Below are positions 9,139-17,162 of a stretch of 64,000 bases of DNA, piece by piece. The notes beneath the pieces are model-generated. The model was not told the DNA's origin. It saw only the letters and a program-made list of their open reading frames with translations, and did not search any database. A program made the translations under genes and the position numbers. Position 1 is the stretch's first letter; every line of letters starts with the position of its first letter. Source of the stretch: Sorangium cellulosum (GTDB taxonomy: Bacteria > Myxococcota_A > Polyangia > Polyangiales > Polyangiaceae); the NCBI RefSeq assembly GCF_002950945.1, contig NZ_CP012673.1, positions 1,364,001-1,428,000 on the forward strand, written 5' to 3'.

Positions 9139-9181
9139 TCTGGCACGGCCGGCCGGTGATTCACCCGGCCTGAGTGCCAGA
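9139..9181. promoter_or_regulatory. Inverted repeat TCTGGCAC...GTGCCAGA upstream of gspC
   Basis: Perfect 8-bp arms TCTGGCAC (9139-9146) and GTGCCAGA (9174-9181) enclose GGCCGG/CCGGCC sub-arms, so the whole element can form a long hairpin. It lies about 60-100 bp upstream of the candidate -24/-12 promoter at 9240, a usual place for an enhancer. A third TCTGGCACG occurs at 9238-9246. Confidence 0.45.
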
Positions 9182-9239
9182 ATGACGTGCGAGCCCGCTG
9201 CGCGCGCGCAGCCTCGCGGCGGTCGTAGCGCTCGCCGTC

Positions 9240-9254
9240 TGGCACGAAGCTCGC
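9240..9254 (+). promoter_or_regulatory. Candidate sigma-54 promoter for gspC
   Basis: TGGCAC, five bases, then TCGC gives the required GG-N10-GC spacing with one mismatch to TTGC. The predicted start near 9266 leaves only 6 nt before ATG 9272 but 18 nt before in-frame ATG 9284. Overlap with the TCTGGCACG repeat makes a repressor-site reading equally possible. Confidence 0.35.
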
Positions 9255-9271
9255 TATGTGGCGGCGGGGCC

Positions 9272-10219
9272 ATGGGATCCGACATGTTGCTGAAGCGGTA
9301 CCTGGGCGTGACGTTGTGTCTGATGATCGCGCTGGCCGCTTATTTCCAGGCGTCCGGCGTCGGGCATCTCGTCGCGTCGAGCGTGGCCGCCTTGCCGTCG
9401 CCGCTCCCTCCGGCCCATCACGTGAGGCCGGCTGCGGTGCGCACCGCGCAGGATCACGTCACGAGCGCGGCGCTGATCCTGTCGCGCAACCCGTTCGACT
9501 CCGTCACCGGACCTCTCGACGGCGACCCGGCGGGTCTGGTCATGGCCGAAGCGCCGCCGGAGAGCAGAGACCCCTACGAAGACCCTGCGTGCGACGACAT
9601 CCGGGCGTTGCTCATCGCTCAGGCTGACGACGCGGCGTGGTCTTTCGCCGCGATGGCCGGCTCGGACGGCAGGACGGTCCTGCGTCGGCAGGGGGATGAG
9701 GCCTTCGGGAAGACGATTCACCACGTCGGGTGGGACCGGGTCTGGCTGACGGCCGGCGGCGCGCGATGCCAGGCCGTCATGGGCCGCAAGCCGGCGCGAG
9801 GCGGCGCTCCCGGCGCCTCGCCCGCGCCGGAGCCGGCCCCGTCCGGACCGGCGCGGAGGCCGGCCACGTCGACGGTTCCGCCGGAGATCGCGGCGAAGAT
9901 TCGCAAGATCAGCGACACGGAGTTCCGCGTGGAGCGCAGCGCCATTGCCGCCATCCTGGAGCAGCAGTCCGAGCTGATGCGCTCGGTGCGCATCGCGCCG
10001 GAGCCGGGGGGCATCAAGCTCGCCCGCATCCGCAGCGGCTCGCTCCTGGAGACGCTCGGCCTGAAGACCGGCGACAAGCTGGCCAGCATCAACGGGTTCG
10101 AGGTGAGCGACGTGTCCAAGGCCCTCGAGGCCTATGCGCGGCTCACCACCGCCAACCACGTCGCGCTGACCATCAGCCGCGATGGAAAGCCGATGACGAT
10201 CGACTTCCACATCGATTGA
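9272..10219 (+). CDS. gspC: GspC-like type II secretion protein with PDZ domain
   Basis: GspC links the outer-membrane secretin to the inner-membrane platform of the type II secretion system. The 315-residue protein has an N-terminal transmembrane segment (LGVTLCLMIALAAYF), a SRNPFDSV motif shared with myxobacterial GspC proteins, a homology-region-like middle, a Pro-rich spacer, and a C-terminal PDZ-like domain (GSLLETLGLKTGDKLASING, then ISRDGKPMTIDFHI). No other gsp gene is nearby, so it is either an orphan or serves a machine encoded elsewhere. ATG 9284 is an alternative start with GGGA 6 nt before it. Confidence 0.8.
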   Translation: MGSDMLLKRYLGVTLCLMIALAAYFQASGVGHLVASSVAALPSPLPPAHHVRPAAVRTAQDHVTSAALILSRNPFDSVTGPLDGDPAGLVMAEAPPESRDPYEDPACDDIRALLIAQADDAAWSFAAMAGSDGRTVLRRQGDEAFGKTIHHVGWDRVWLTAGGARCQAVMGRKPARGGAPGASPAPEPAPSGPARRPATSTVPPEIAAKIRKISDTEFRVERSAIAAILEQQSELMRSVRIAPEPGGIKLARIRSGSLLETLGLKTGDKLASINGFEVSDVSKALEAYARLTTANHVALTISRDGKPMTIDFHID

Positions 10220-10534
10220 GCCGCGCGGCGCGGGTTCTTCCCGTGTGGTTGTGGGGAAATATCCCACATGGCCCGCTCGAAAATTTCACCCTCTACAAGG
10301 GTTCGACGCTTTCTTTCGGGCGTGTGTACGTCTAGGCTGTTCGTGTGGGTTGGCGCGGCGGGGGCCGCAGTGGCGGCAGGTGTCCTGCTTGCTCGACCAC
10401 ACGGCCCCGTTGCGGCATCGATCGGCACGGACTCGAGGTGTAAGCTTCGGTCACGGCTGCATCACGATCGGCAAGGGGAGAGCTCGGTTTCGCGCGGCGC
10501 CATTACGCCGGAACCGGTGAGGGAACACACATCC
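10220..10534. other. Intergenic region with a short hairpin
   Basis: This 315-bp gap contains arms TGTGGG and CCCACA around a 7-nt loop at 10250-10268. That could be a weak terminator after gspC or an operator for the PAS-STAS gene. The downstream frame is open through most of the gap and includes a hydrophobic stretch, but the codon pattern does not look coding. Confidence 0.5.
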
Positions 10535-11878
10535 ATGACGGAAATGGTAACGAATCCAGGCGGGGGCTCTGAGGTCGACTTCCTGCGCCGCCGCGTCACC
10601 GAGCTGGAGCAGCTCCTCGGCGCGGGGGACGCGCCCGGCGGGGACCACACGCGTGCCATGGGGTTCCACGACTTTCACGAGCTCGTCGACCTGGCGCACG
10701 ACGGCATCCTGGTGCGGCGCGTCGACGGGACGATCCTCTACTGGAACCGGGGCGCCGAGCGGCTGTACGGCTACGACAAGGCCGAGGCCGTCGGGCGGGT
10801 CTCGCACGAGCTCCTGCGCACCACGTTCCCGAGGCCACTCGAAGAGATCCTCGCGGCGGTGAACGAGTCGGGGTACTGGGACGGGGAGCTCGTGCACGCG
10901 GGGCGCGATCGCTCGGTCGTCGTCGCCAGCCGGTGGGTGCTGAAGCGCGACGCCGAGGGCGCGCCGGTCACGCTGCTGGAGATCAACAGCGACATCACCG
11001 AGCGCAAGGCGGCCGAGCTGGAGCGCGAGCGGCAGTCCGTCCTCCTGGAGCAGCAGTCGTGCCTGCTCGATCTGGCGCGCGACGCGATCATCATGCGCGA
11101 CATCGACGGCGCCGTGACCTACTGGAACCACGGGGCCGAGAGGATGTACGGCTACCTGAAGGCCGAGGCCGTCGGCCGCTCCACCCACGCGCTCTTGCGG
11201 ACGCGGTTCCCGTCGGAGCTGCGGGCGATCAACGAGGCGCTCGTCGAGACGGGGCACTGGGAGGGGGAGCTCGTGCACACGCAGCGCAGCGGCGCGACCG
11301 TCATCGTCGAGAGCAGGTGGGTCGCGCAGCGGGACGAGCAGAAGCGGCTGCGTCATGTGATGGAGATCAACAGCGATATCACCGCGCGCAAGCTGGCCGA
11401 GCAAGAGCGCGAGCGGCAGCAGCAGGACCTCATCGACGCGCAGTCGGTCGCCCTGGCCGAGCTGTCGACGCCGTTCATCCCCATCACCGATACCGTGCTC
11501 GTGATGCCGCTCATCGGGGTCGTGGACTCCAGGCGTGCCGAGCAGGTGATCGCCACGCTGCTCAAGGGGATCTCCTCGTCGTCGGGGGAGATCGCGATCC
11601 TGGATATCACCGGCGTGCCGGTCGTCGACAGCGAGGTGGCGAACGCGATCGTGCGCGCCGCGCGCGCCGTGCGGCTCCTGGGCGCCGAGGTGGTGCTCAC
11701 GGGCATCCGCGCCGACGTCGCGCAGACGCTGGTCGCCCTGGGCGACGATCTCAGCGGCGTCGTCACGCTCGGCAAGCTGCAGAGCGGCATCGCGTACGCG
11801 CTGCGGCGCACCGCCAAGGCCGCGCCCAGGGCCGCGCTCGCGGCGGCGACGACCCCGAACGCGCCCGCGAAGAGCTGA
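10535..11878 (+). CDS. RsbR-like PAS-PAS-STAS sensor protein
   Basis: This 447-residue cytoplasmic protein has two PAS domains (about 45-165 and 170-290), each with the YWN(R/H)GAERMYGY core and ending in EINSDIT(E/A)RK, then a C-terminal STAS domain (about 310-430). The STAS motif DITGVPVVDSEVANAIVRAA and the following VRLLGAEVVLTGI match RsbR co-antagonists of the stressosome, with Ser at the conserved regulatory Ser/Thr site. In known systems RsbR recruits RsbS and RsbT; neither is nearby. The signal could be redox or a small ligand bound by the PAS domains. ATG 10535 is preceded by GAGGG about 11 nt away. Confidence 0.88.
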   Translation: MTEMVTNPGGGSEVDFLRRRVTELEQLLGAGDAPGGDHTRAMGFHDFHELVDLAHDGILVRRVDGTILYWNRGAERLYGYDKAEAVGRVSHELLRTTFPRPLEEILAAVNESGYWDGELVHAGRDRSVVVASRWVLKRDAEGAPVTLLEINSDITERKAAELERERQSVLLEQQSCLLDLARDAIIMRDIDGAVTYWNHGAERMYGYLKAEAVGRSTHALLRTRFPSELRAINEALVETGHWEGELVHTQRSGATVIVESRWVAQRDEQKRLRHVMEINSDITARKLAEQERERQQQDLIDAQSVALAELSTPFIPITDTVLVMPLIGVVDSRRAEQVIATLLKGISSSSGEIAILDITGVPVVDSEVANAIVRAARAVRLLGAEVVLTGIRADVAQTLVALGDDLSGVVTLGKLQSGIAYALRRTAKAAPRAALAAATTPNAPAKS

Positions 11879-12037
11879 CGGCGCGGCCCACGACGTTCCG
11901 GATCGTGCCTTCGAGCCCCTCGGCCTCATCTTCGCCGCGCTCTGCGCCGCGGAGATGAGTCGTGCAACACGACGGATGGTGATGTCAGCTGGCCGGTTTG
12001 TTGGCCAGTCAACGAAGAGGAGAGGGAGAGCAGTTCG

Positions 12038-12625
12038 ATGCTTGTCTATGTGTTCTGGCACTGGCGGCAACCACAGACCGCTGCGGAAGACTACGAGCGC
12101 CGGCAGCGCGCCTTCCACGCGGCGCTCGCTGCGGCGCCGCCGCCGGGGTTTCTGCGGTCGTTCAGCGTTGCGCTCTCCGGGGCACCCTGGGCGGCTTCGG
12201 GCGGCGAAGCCTATGAGGACTGGTACCTGGTGCAAGACTTCGGCGCGCTCGGCGCGCTCAACGAAGCTGCGGTCTCCGCCAGCCGCTCGGCGCCGCACGA
12301 CGCCGCGGCCGCGGTCGCCAGCGGCGGCGCCGGCGGACTGTATCGCCTGCGGGGCGGGTCAGCGCTCCACGCGCCCGGCGTCGCGCACTGGTTCGGTAAA
12401 CCCGACGGCATGTCCTACGGTGAGCTGTTCGCCCTGCTCACCCCGGTCGTGGATCGAGCCAACGCCGCCCTGTGGATGCGCCAGATGGTGCTCGGACCGG
12501 GCCGGGAGTTCTGCCTTCACGCCTCCACACCCGTGTCTCTCCCCGCCTCGTTCAGCGCGCTCGTCCTCCCGCTCCGGCCGGCCTGGCCGGAGCTGGCCAG
12601 CACGGGCGTGGAGCCCACGCGATGA
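12038..12625 (+). CDS. Conserved hypothetical protein
   Basis: This 195-residue soluble protein has no signal peptide, membrane segment or motif I recognise. It opens with MLVYVFWHWRQP and contains aromatic segments (EAYEDWYLVQDF, HWFGKPDGMSY). A good ribosome-binding site (AGGAGAGGGAGA) precedes ATG 12038. Codon use is typical of the window. The next features downstream are truncated gene remnants, so no operon partner is evident. Confidence 0.7.
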   Translation: MLVYVFWHWRQPQTAAEDYERRQRAFHAALAAAPPPGFLRSFSVALSGAPWAASGGEAYEDWYLVQDFGALGALNEAAVSASRSAPHDAAAAVASGGAGGLYRLRGGSALHAPGVAHWFGKPDGMSYGELFALLTPVVDRANAALWMRQMVLGPGREFCLHASTPVSLPASFSALVLPLRPAWPELASTGVEPTR

Positions 12626-12652
12626 GCTGCAGCCCGCACCTGGCGCTCCGCT

Positions 12653-12888
12653 TCACCGCCGCGCCCTCGCCCGCCTCCCCTCCGGCGCGAGCACCGCGAG
12701 CGCCGTGTCGATGAACGCGCGCAGCTTCGCCTGCGTCTGCGCGCGCGCCGGAAAGTAGAGGAAGAACCCCGGGCCGGTCGGCGCGTAACGATCGAGCGCC
12801 GTCGCGAGCGTGCCGCGCGCCAGATCCTCCGCGACGGTCAGATCGGCCGCGTAAGCGAGCCCGAGCCCCTCGCGCGCGCCGCACGCGG
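12653..12888 (-). pseudogene. LysR-type regulator remnant (C-terminal end only)
   Basis: About 75 residues match the end of a LysR substrate-binding domain: GLGLAYAADLTVAEDLARGTL, then PTGPGFFLYFPAR and KLRAFIDTAL. The DNA-binding domain and most of the effector domain are missing. Upstream, the sequence switches abruptly to the antisense of an aldo/keto reductase near 12880-12895. The remnant keeps its stop at 12653. It appears to be the 3' piece of a regulator that was originally divergent from the reductase. Confidence 0.75.
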
Positions 12889-13304
12889 AGGCGGCGAGGA
12901 TCTTCGAGACCTTCGTCGAGGCCGGCGGGAACTTCTTCGACACGGCCTGCAACTACCAGGACGGCGCCGCCGAGAAGAGCCTCGGCGAGCTGATCGCGCG
13001 CGACCGCGATCGGTACGTCGTCGCCACCAAGTACACGCTGAGCGGCGCGCCCGGCGACCCCAACGCGTGGGGCAACCACCGCAAGAACCTGCGCCGCTCC
13101 CTCGAAGGCAGCCTGAAGCGGCTCGGCACCGACTACATCGATCTCTATCAGGTGCACTTCTGGGACCACACGACGCCCGTGCCCGAGGTGATGAGCGCGC
13201 TCGACGACGTGGTGCGCTCCGGCAAGGCGCTCCACGAGGCGCTCGTGAACGGCCTCCTGTCCGGCGGCACCGCGGCCTCGATCACCGGGTGGGAGCACCC
13301 GTGA
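12889..13304 (+). pseudogene. Aldo/keto reductase remnant (internal fragment)
   Basis: The frame reads FVEAGGNFFDTACNYQDG, AEKSLGELI, YVVATKYTLSG, SLKRLGTDYIDLYQVHFWD and ALDDVVRSGK, all aldo/keto reductase landmarks from the catalytic Asp/Tyr region through the middle of the barrel. The N-terminal strand and start are missing. After RSGK the sequence changes to an unrelated tail ending at TGA 13302-13304, so the C-terminal half is lost too. This fragment cannot form the full barrel. Confidence 0.78.
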
Positions 13305-13480
13305 TCGGGTGAGACCGATCGCGTCGCGGCGCCGCTCGCCAGGAGAGAAGCGGTGCTAGGCTGACGATCTTGTCCATGCATCGACGGGCCCGCGCTCCAG
13401 CCTGCGGGCTCCGATCACCGAGCGCAGCGCCGCATCGATGCGCGCCCGCCATATCCCCCCTGTCCTGACGAGGTCCTACC

Positions 13481-14749
13481 ATGTCTACCAGCGGTCGTTG
13501 TCCTCGTGGTCTGGTCGCGTTCCTGTGCCTCGCCGCGCTCACGGCTGCGGGCTGCGTCTCTGGGGCCGAGCCGGCGGCCCTCGCGGAGGATGGGATCGAG
13601 GAGGCGGCGCTCGAGGCGAACGCGGCGCCGGCGGGCCGCCGCCACGCGAAGACGAGGTGCCGCCGCCACGTCGGTGTCCACGCGGCGTGGTCGTCCGTGG
13701 CGCCGCTGCCCGAGGCGCGAGAGCGGCACGTCGCCCTGCTCATGCCGGACGGCCAGGTGATGGTCGCCGGCGGCAGCGGCGACTACCCCTATCCCACGGC
13801 GGTCGACTTCTACAATCCCGCCACGGACACGTGGACGACCGGCGGCGCATTGCCCTACGCCTTGTCCCCTGTGGGCGCGGCGCTCCTCGGGGACGGCCGG
13901 GTGCTCTTCAGCCCAGGCGGGATGGTCTACGATCCGAGCACGGGCGCCACCACGAGCGTCCCGCTCACGCCCCGCGAGGCGCTCATCGGGTGGGAGTTCG
14001 CCCAGACGGCGCTGACCGTCCTGCCGAGCGGGCTGGTGCTGCGCACGGGTGGCAGCGATGACGACAGCGTCCTCAGGGAGGCGGTGCTCTACGATCCCGC
14101 CGCGAACACCTGGTCCAGCGCCGGGATGATGTCGGTGACCCGCCACCTGCATACGGCGACGCTGCTCCAGGACGGTCGGGTGCTCGTCGTCGGCGGGTAC
14201 ACGTTGAACGGCGACGAGCGCCCCGAGGGGCGCACCAGCGTCGAGATCTACGATCCTGCCACGGGCGCCTGGACGGCGGCGGCGTCGACGAACCTGCCTC
14301 GCATGCAGCACACGGCCACCCTGCTGCCGAGCGGGCGAGTGCTCGTGGTCGGCGGCGGCGGCACGATCTACGGCGGCACCGAGGAGGAGGTCGTGGTCGT
14401 CACCGACGCCGGCGATACCGCCGAGATCTACGATCCCGCGAGCGACACGTGGACGTTGACCCCGCCGCCGAATTTCCGTCACACCTGGGCATCCGCGGTC
14501 ACGCCCATCTCCCACGGCCGCGTGATGGCCATCGGGACGCAGGGCGCCGAGATCTACAAGGAGGCGAACAATACCTGGACGGTGATCGACGACCCGATCC
14601 AGAGGGGGTTCCACACCGCGACGACCCTGCTGGACGGCTCGGTCCTCATCACGGGCGGGTACGATGCGACGTACTTTTCCAATCCGCCCGCACTCACGAG
14701 CGTGGAACGTTACGGCGGCTGCAAGACGAAGCGCCCCGGCCCAGGTTGA
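13481..14749 (+). CDS. Kelch-repeat lipoprotein
   Basis: This 422-residue lipoprotein (lipobox TAAGC) contains a Kelch/galactose-oxidase-like beta-propeller. At least six blades show the pattern HTATLL-x-(D/S)GRVLVVGG followed by EIYDPATGAWT. The propeller faces outward and could bind polysaccharide or protein; copper-oxidase catalytic residues are not evident, so activity is not claimed. The last residues KRPGPG and the TGA stop are encoded by the first of two GACCCAGGTTG-type repeats at 14739, so this tail may be a by-product of repeat insertion. Confidence 0.85.
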   Translation: MSTSGRCPRGLVAFLCLAALTAAGCVSGAEPAALAEDGIEEAALEANAAPAGRRHAKTRCRRHVGVHAAWSSVAPLPEARERHVALLMPDGQVMVAGGSGDYPYPTAVDFYNPATDTWTTGGALPYALSPVGAALLGDGRVLFSPGGMVYDPSTGATTSVPLTPREALIGWEFAQTALTVLPSGLVLRTGGSDDDSVLREAVLYDPAANTWSSAGMMSVTRHLHTATLLQDGRVLVVGGYTLNGDERPEGRTSVEIYDPATGAWTAAASTNLPRMQHTATLLPSGRVLVVGGGGTIYGGTEEEVVVVTDAGDTAEIYDPASDTWTLTPPPNFRHTWASAVTPISHGRVMAIGTQGAEIYKEANNTWTVIDDPIQRGFHTATTLLDGSVLITGGYDATYFSNPPALTSVERYGGCKTKRPGPG

Positions 14750-14767
14750 GCGCCCCGACCCAGGTTG
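14739..14767 (+). repeat. Two repeats overlapping the Kelch gene stop
   Basis: GGCCCAGGTTG at 14739 and GACCCAGGTTG at 14757 are both in the gene's orientation. The first supplies Pro-Gly and the TGA stop (14747-14749) of the Kelch lipoprotein. Confidence 0.85.
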
Positions 14768-15132
14768 AGCGAGTCGTCGCACTCCCCGTGCCCGTCGCGC
14801 TCTCCGCATGCGCCTGCTCGAAGCAACATCGTCGCAACCTGGTTCGTGCCGCCTCGGGTCGCTTCACGAGCTTCTCCCGGAATCCCGTCATGGCGTGATG
14901 CCCACGTGCCCACGTGCCCACGTGCGCACGAGGTGCTCGATCCCTCGTCACGAGCACCGGGGCTGCTGCGGCGGCGCGGGACGTCCAGAGCGGTAGAGCA
15001 TGGCTGCGTCCTTGCATTCCCGTGAGCATGTCACGGGCGTGCTCGGTGCCTGAGCACGGGATGATGTGCTGGCATGTTCGAACCAGCACGCCGTTCCGTG
15101 ACGTAGAGGCTGACGAGCAAGGAGAAATGACC
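14750..15132. other. Intergenic region with repeats and tandem hairpins
   Basis: This 383-bp gap holds the second GACCCAGGTTG copy, three tandem CCCACGTG units near 14901-14925, and two adjacent hairpins at 15019-15058. No reading frame here looks coding. Confidence 0.7.
15019..15058. promoter_or_regulatory. Two adjacent perfect hairpins before a lipoprotein gene
   Basis: Arms CCCGTGA (15019-15025) and TCACGGG (15031-15037) enclose a 5-nt loop. Immediately after, CGTGCTC (15038-15044) and GAGCACG (15052-15058) enclose a 7-nt loop. Both are perfect 7-bp stems, 75 bp before the lipoprotein start. They could be a leader structure, a terminator for upstream transcription, or paired operators. 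Confidence 0.5.
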
Positions 15133-15519
15133 ATGCGTACGTGTCAATCCACAGGATCCGCATCCGTTCTGCTCGGCGTCGTGTTCACGCTCTCCGGGAT
15201 GGCGGGCTGCGGTGTGCAGACCACCAGCTCGACGCTGGCCGAGGATCAGGAGAGCGCGGAGCTCAACGAGCAACAGGGAGCCGAAACGTCGGATGCAACA
15301 GCCTCTGCGGACATCGACGGCGCCGGTCTCGGCGAGTCCTCCGAGGCCCTCCAGTACTGCCCGCCGCCCAGCAGGCCGATGCCCGGTGAAATCTGCACCC
15401 AGGTGATCACGTGGGCCAGAAGCCCCAGAACGGGCATGTGCTGCCGGTATGCCACGCCGTGCCACGCACCGGAGGGATGGGCGACGTTCTTCTCGTTGCG
15501 GGACTGCAGGCGTGGGTGA
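15133..15519 (+). CDS. Small Cys-containing lipoprotein
   Basis: This is a 128-residue lipoprotein with lipobox MAGC. AAGGAG at 15119-15124 is 8 nt before ATG 15133; the in-frame ATG 15127 would be too close. A low-complexity acidic linker (about residues 35-75) leads to a C-terminal domain of about 55 residues with six cysteines, including PGEICTQVI, TGMCCRYATPC and LRDC. The domain looks disulfide-bonded. I do not recognise the family. A repeat-containing hairpin follows 12 nt after the stop. Confidence 0.75.
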   Translation: MRTCQSTGSASVLLGVVFTLSGMAGCGVQTTSSTLAEDQESAELNEQQGAETSDATASADIDGAGLGESSEALQYCPPPSRPMPGEICTQVITWARSPRTGMCCRYATPCHAPEGWATFFSLRDCRRG

Positions 15520-15531
15520 CCGCGCGACCCG

Positions 15532-15568
15532 ACCCAGGTTGGCGTAGCAGCAGCGCTACCACCTGGGT
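15532..15568 (+). terminator. Hairpin built on a GACCCAGGTTG repeat
   Basis: ACCCAGGT and TAGC on the left pair with GCTA and ACCTGGGT on the right, with GG/CC pairs and a small internal loop between. The left arm contains one copy of the dispersed repeat, starting at 15531. It lies just after the lipoprotein stop and before the acetyltransferase gene, the position of an intrinsic terminator, although no U-run follows. Confidence 0.55.
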
Positions 15569-15681
15569 TCCCCTGCTGTTCGCGCGCCGAGCGGCGGCCA
15601 CCCGGGATGGCGCCGCCACCCGCCCGGGATATACTCCGCGGAAGGAGCTCGTCATGACGGGGGGCAAGGAAGCGGGGAGAC

Positions 15682-16209
15682 ATGGCGGATCTTCACGAAG
15701 TTATTCTCGATGCAGCGACAACGGCGGATGCAGGACTGCTGTCCAATCTCCTCGAGCTGTATATTTACGACCTCAGCGAGGCCTTCCGCGTCGAGATCGG
15801 GGCCGACGGCCGTTTCGGCTACAGCAAGCTGGCGCTCTACTGGTCAGAGCCGGAGCGTCGGTTTCCTTTCCTCATCCGATGCGACGGGCGCATCGCGGGG
15901 TTCGCTCTGGCCACCCGCGGGTCGCCGGCGACGGACGATCCGAGCGTCTTTGACGTCGCCGAGTTCTTCGTTCTTCGTCGCCACCGTCGCTCCGGTGTGG
16001 GCCGCCGGGCGGCCGTCCTTCTGTGGAGCCGCCTTCCGGGCAGGTGGATCGTCCGTGTCTCCGAGGGAAACCCGGGAGCCATTCCGTTCTGGGCCGGGGT
16101 CATCGGGGAGTTCACCGGCGGCGCCGCAACAGCGCTCACGCGCCCTGGCGATCCGCATGCGTGGCGCGTGTTCTCGTTCGAGAGCGGGCCGCAGCACATC
16201 ACAGGCTGA
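15682..16209 (+). CDS. GNAT family N-acetyltransferase
   Basis: The 175-residue single-domain protein shows the GNAT acetyl-CoA-binding motif A: VAEFFVLRRHRRSGVGRRAAVLLW, with the R-x-x-G-x-G pyrophosphate loop RRSGVG. An upstream strand FLIRCDGRIAGFALATR and the downstream VRVSEGNPGAIPFWAGV, resembling motif B, also fit. It transfers an acetyl group from acetyl-CoA to an unknown amine. GGGGAG precedes ATG 15682 by 3 nt. It is probably transcribed on its own. Confidence 0.87.
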   Translation: MADLHEVILDAATTADAGLLSNLLELYIYDLSEAFRVEIGADGRFGYSKLALYWSEPERRFPFLIRCDGRIAGFALATRGSPATDDPSVFDVAEFFVLRRHRRSGVGRRAAVLLWSRLPGRWIVRVSEGNPGAIPFWAGVIGEFTGGAATALTRPGDPHAWRVFSFESGPQHITG

Positions 16210-16298
16210 GCCGCCATCGGCGCATCCGCGGATGGACGATCGGCGGCCGCTCGATCTTTCCCACGATCGCGCCTGGGGTGTGCTGTAGGCTGCCAGTC

Positions 16299-17144
16299 AT
16301 GGACTGGAAAGAGAGCTGTCGCTCCCGCCTCCGCGAGCACCTGGACGCCCAAGGCGACCTCGCTCCACCCTGGGAACGTTTCCCCGACTACGAGCGCCAC
16401 ACGATCGGCTGGCGCATGGGCGCCGGTGAAGACTGGATGGGGCTGTGGAGCGTCTTCCTCGATCAGCTCGCCCCGGACCCCGAGGCCCGCATCACCTACC
16501 TGCGACGCCACCCTCCCGCTCCGATCAGCTGGGCAGACGCCGTGCACGCCGTCCTCTGCCCCACGGGGCGAGGAGATGACGACGACGACGAAGACGGCGA
16601 CGACGACGACCCGACAGCGGCGGCCCAGCGCCGCGCCGCGCTGCTGGAGCAGGGCCTCATCGCTTCCGACGTCTCGTATTCCATCTGGCTCGGCCAGCAG
16701 AAGGACCTGAGCTGGCCCTGGGACCATCACGAGACGCCCGAGAGCGCGGCCCGCTACAACACCCGCGAGTTCTGGTTCTGGTCGCGCCGGGCCGCCGAGC
16801 TCCGGAGAGGCGGCGCGTGGACGCCTCCCGGCGTGCCGGAGACGTGGCGCGCCTGTGCACACGCGCTCGAGAGCGGCGACGCAGGCCCGGTCGATCCCCG
16901 CGAAGGGCTGCTCTCGCTCGCCCGCATGTTCTGCGCCGGGCAGGTCAAGGCGCCTTGGCAGCTCGGCCTGAAGCTCACGGACTTCGCCGACTCCTTCGAT
17001 GACGACATGGGGTACGTCGACGCGTTTCGTTTGTGGGGGATGTCGGCCTTCGATGACGCCAGCCACCTTCGCCGCTACCTCGAGGCCACACGAGCACCGC
17101 CGGCCTGGGAGGCCTGGGTCGCGGAGCAGCTCCCCTTCGATTGA
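16299..17144 (+). CDS. Hypothetical acidic protein
   Basis: This is a 281-residue soluble protein without a recognisable domain. It is rich in Trp and Asp and has a very acidic stretch near residues 93-105 (GDDDDDEDGDDDD). ATG 16299 begins MDWKESCRSRLREHLDAQ; earlier in-frame codons run through sequence without coding character. It ends 18 bp before the convergent protease gene. I cannot assign a function. Confidence 0.7.
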   Translation: MDWKESCRSRLREHLDAQGDLAPPWERFPDYERHTIGWRMGAGEDWMGLWSVFLDQLAPDPEARITYLRRHPPAPISWADAVHAVLCPTGRGDDDDDEDGDDDDPTAAAQRRAALLEQGLIASDVSYSIWLGQQKDLSWPWDHHETPESAARYNTREFWFWSRRAAELRRGGAWTPPGVPETWRACAHALESGDAGPVDPREGLLSLARMFCAGQVKAPWQLGLKLTDFADSFDDDMGYVDAFRLWGMSAFDDASHLRRYLEATRAPPAWEAWVAEQLPFD

Positions 17145-17162
17145 GCAGCTGCTGCCGCCGGC

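Larger units (their letters stand above)
8865..9271. other. Divergent intergenic region upstream of gspC
   Basis: This 407-bp region separates the metallopeptidase and gspC starts. It holds three copies of TCTGGCAC: direct at 9139 and 9238, inverted at 9174. It also holds a possible sigma-54 promoter at 9240. No open frame in it has convincing coding character. Confidence 0.7.

Noticed and set aside
12653..12952. Intact 99-residue protein
   Set aside because: The first 22 residues are antisense to the aldo/keto reductase remnant; only the rest matches a LysR C-terminus.
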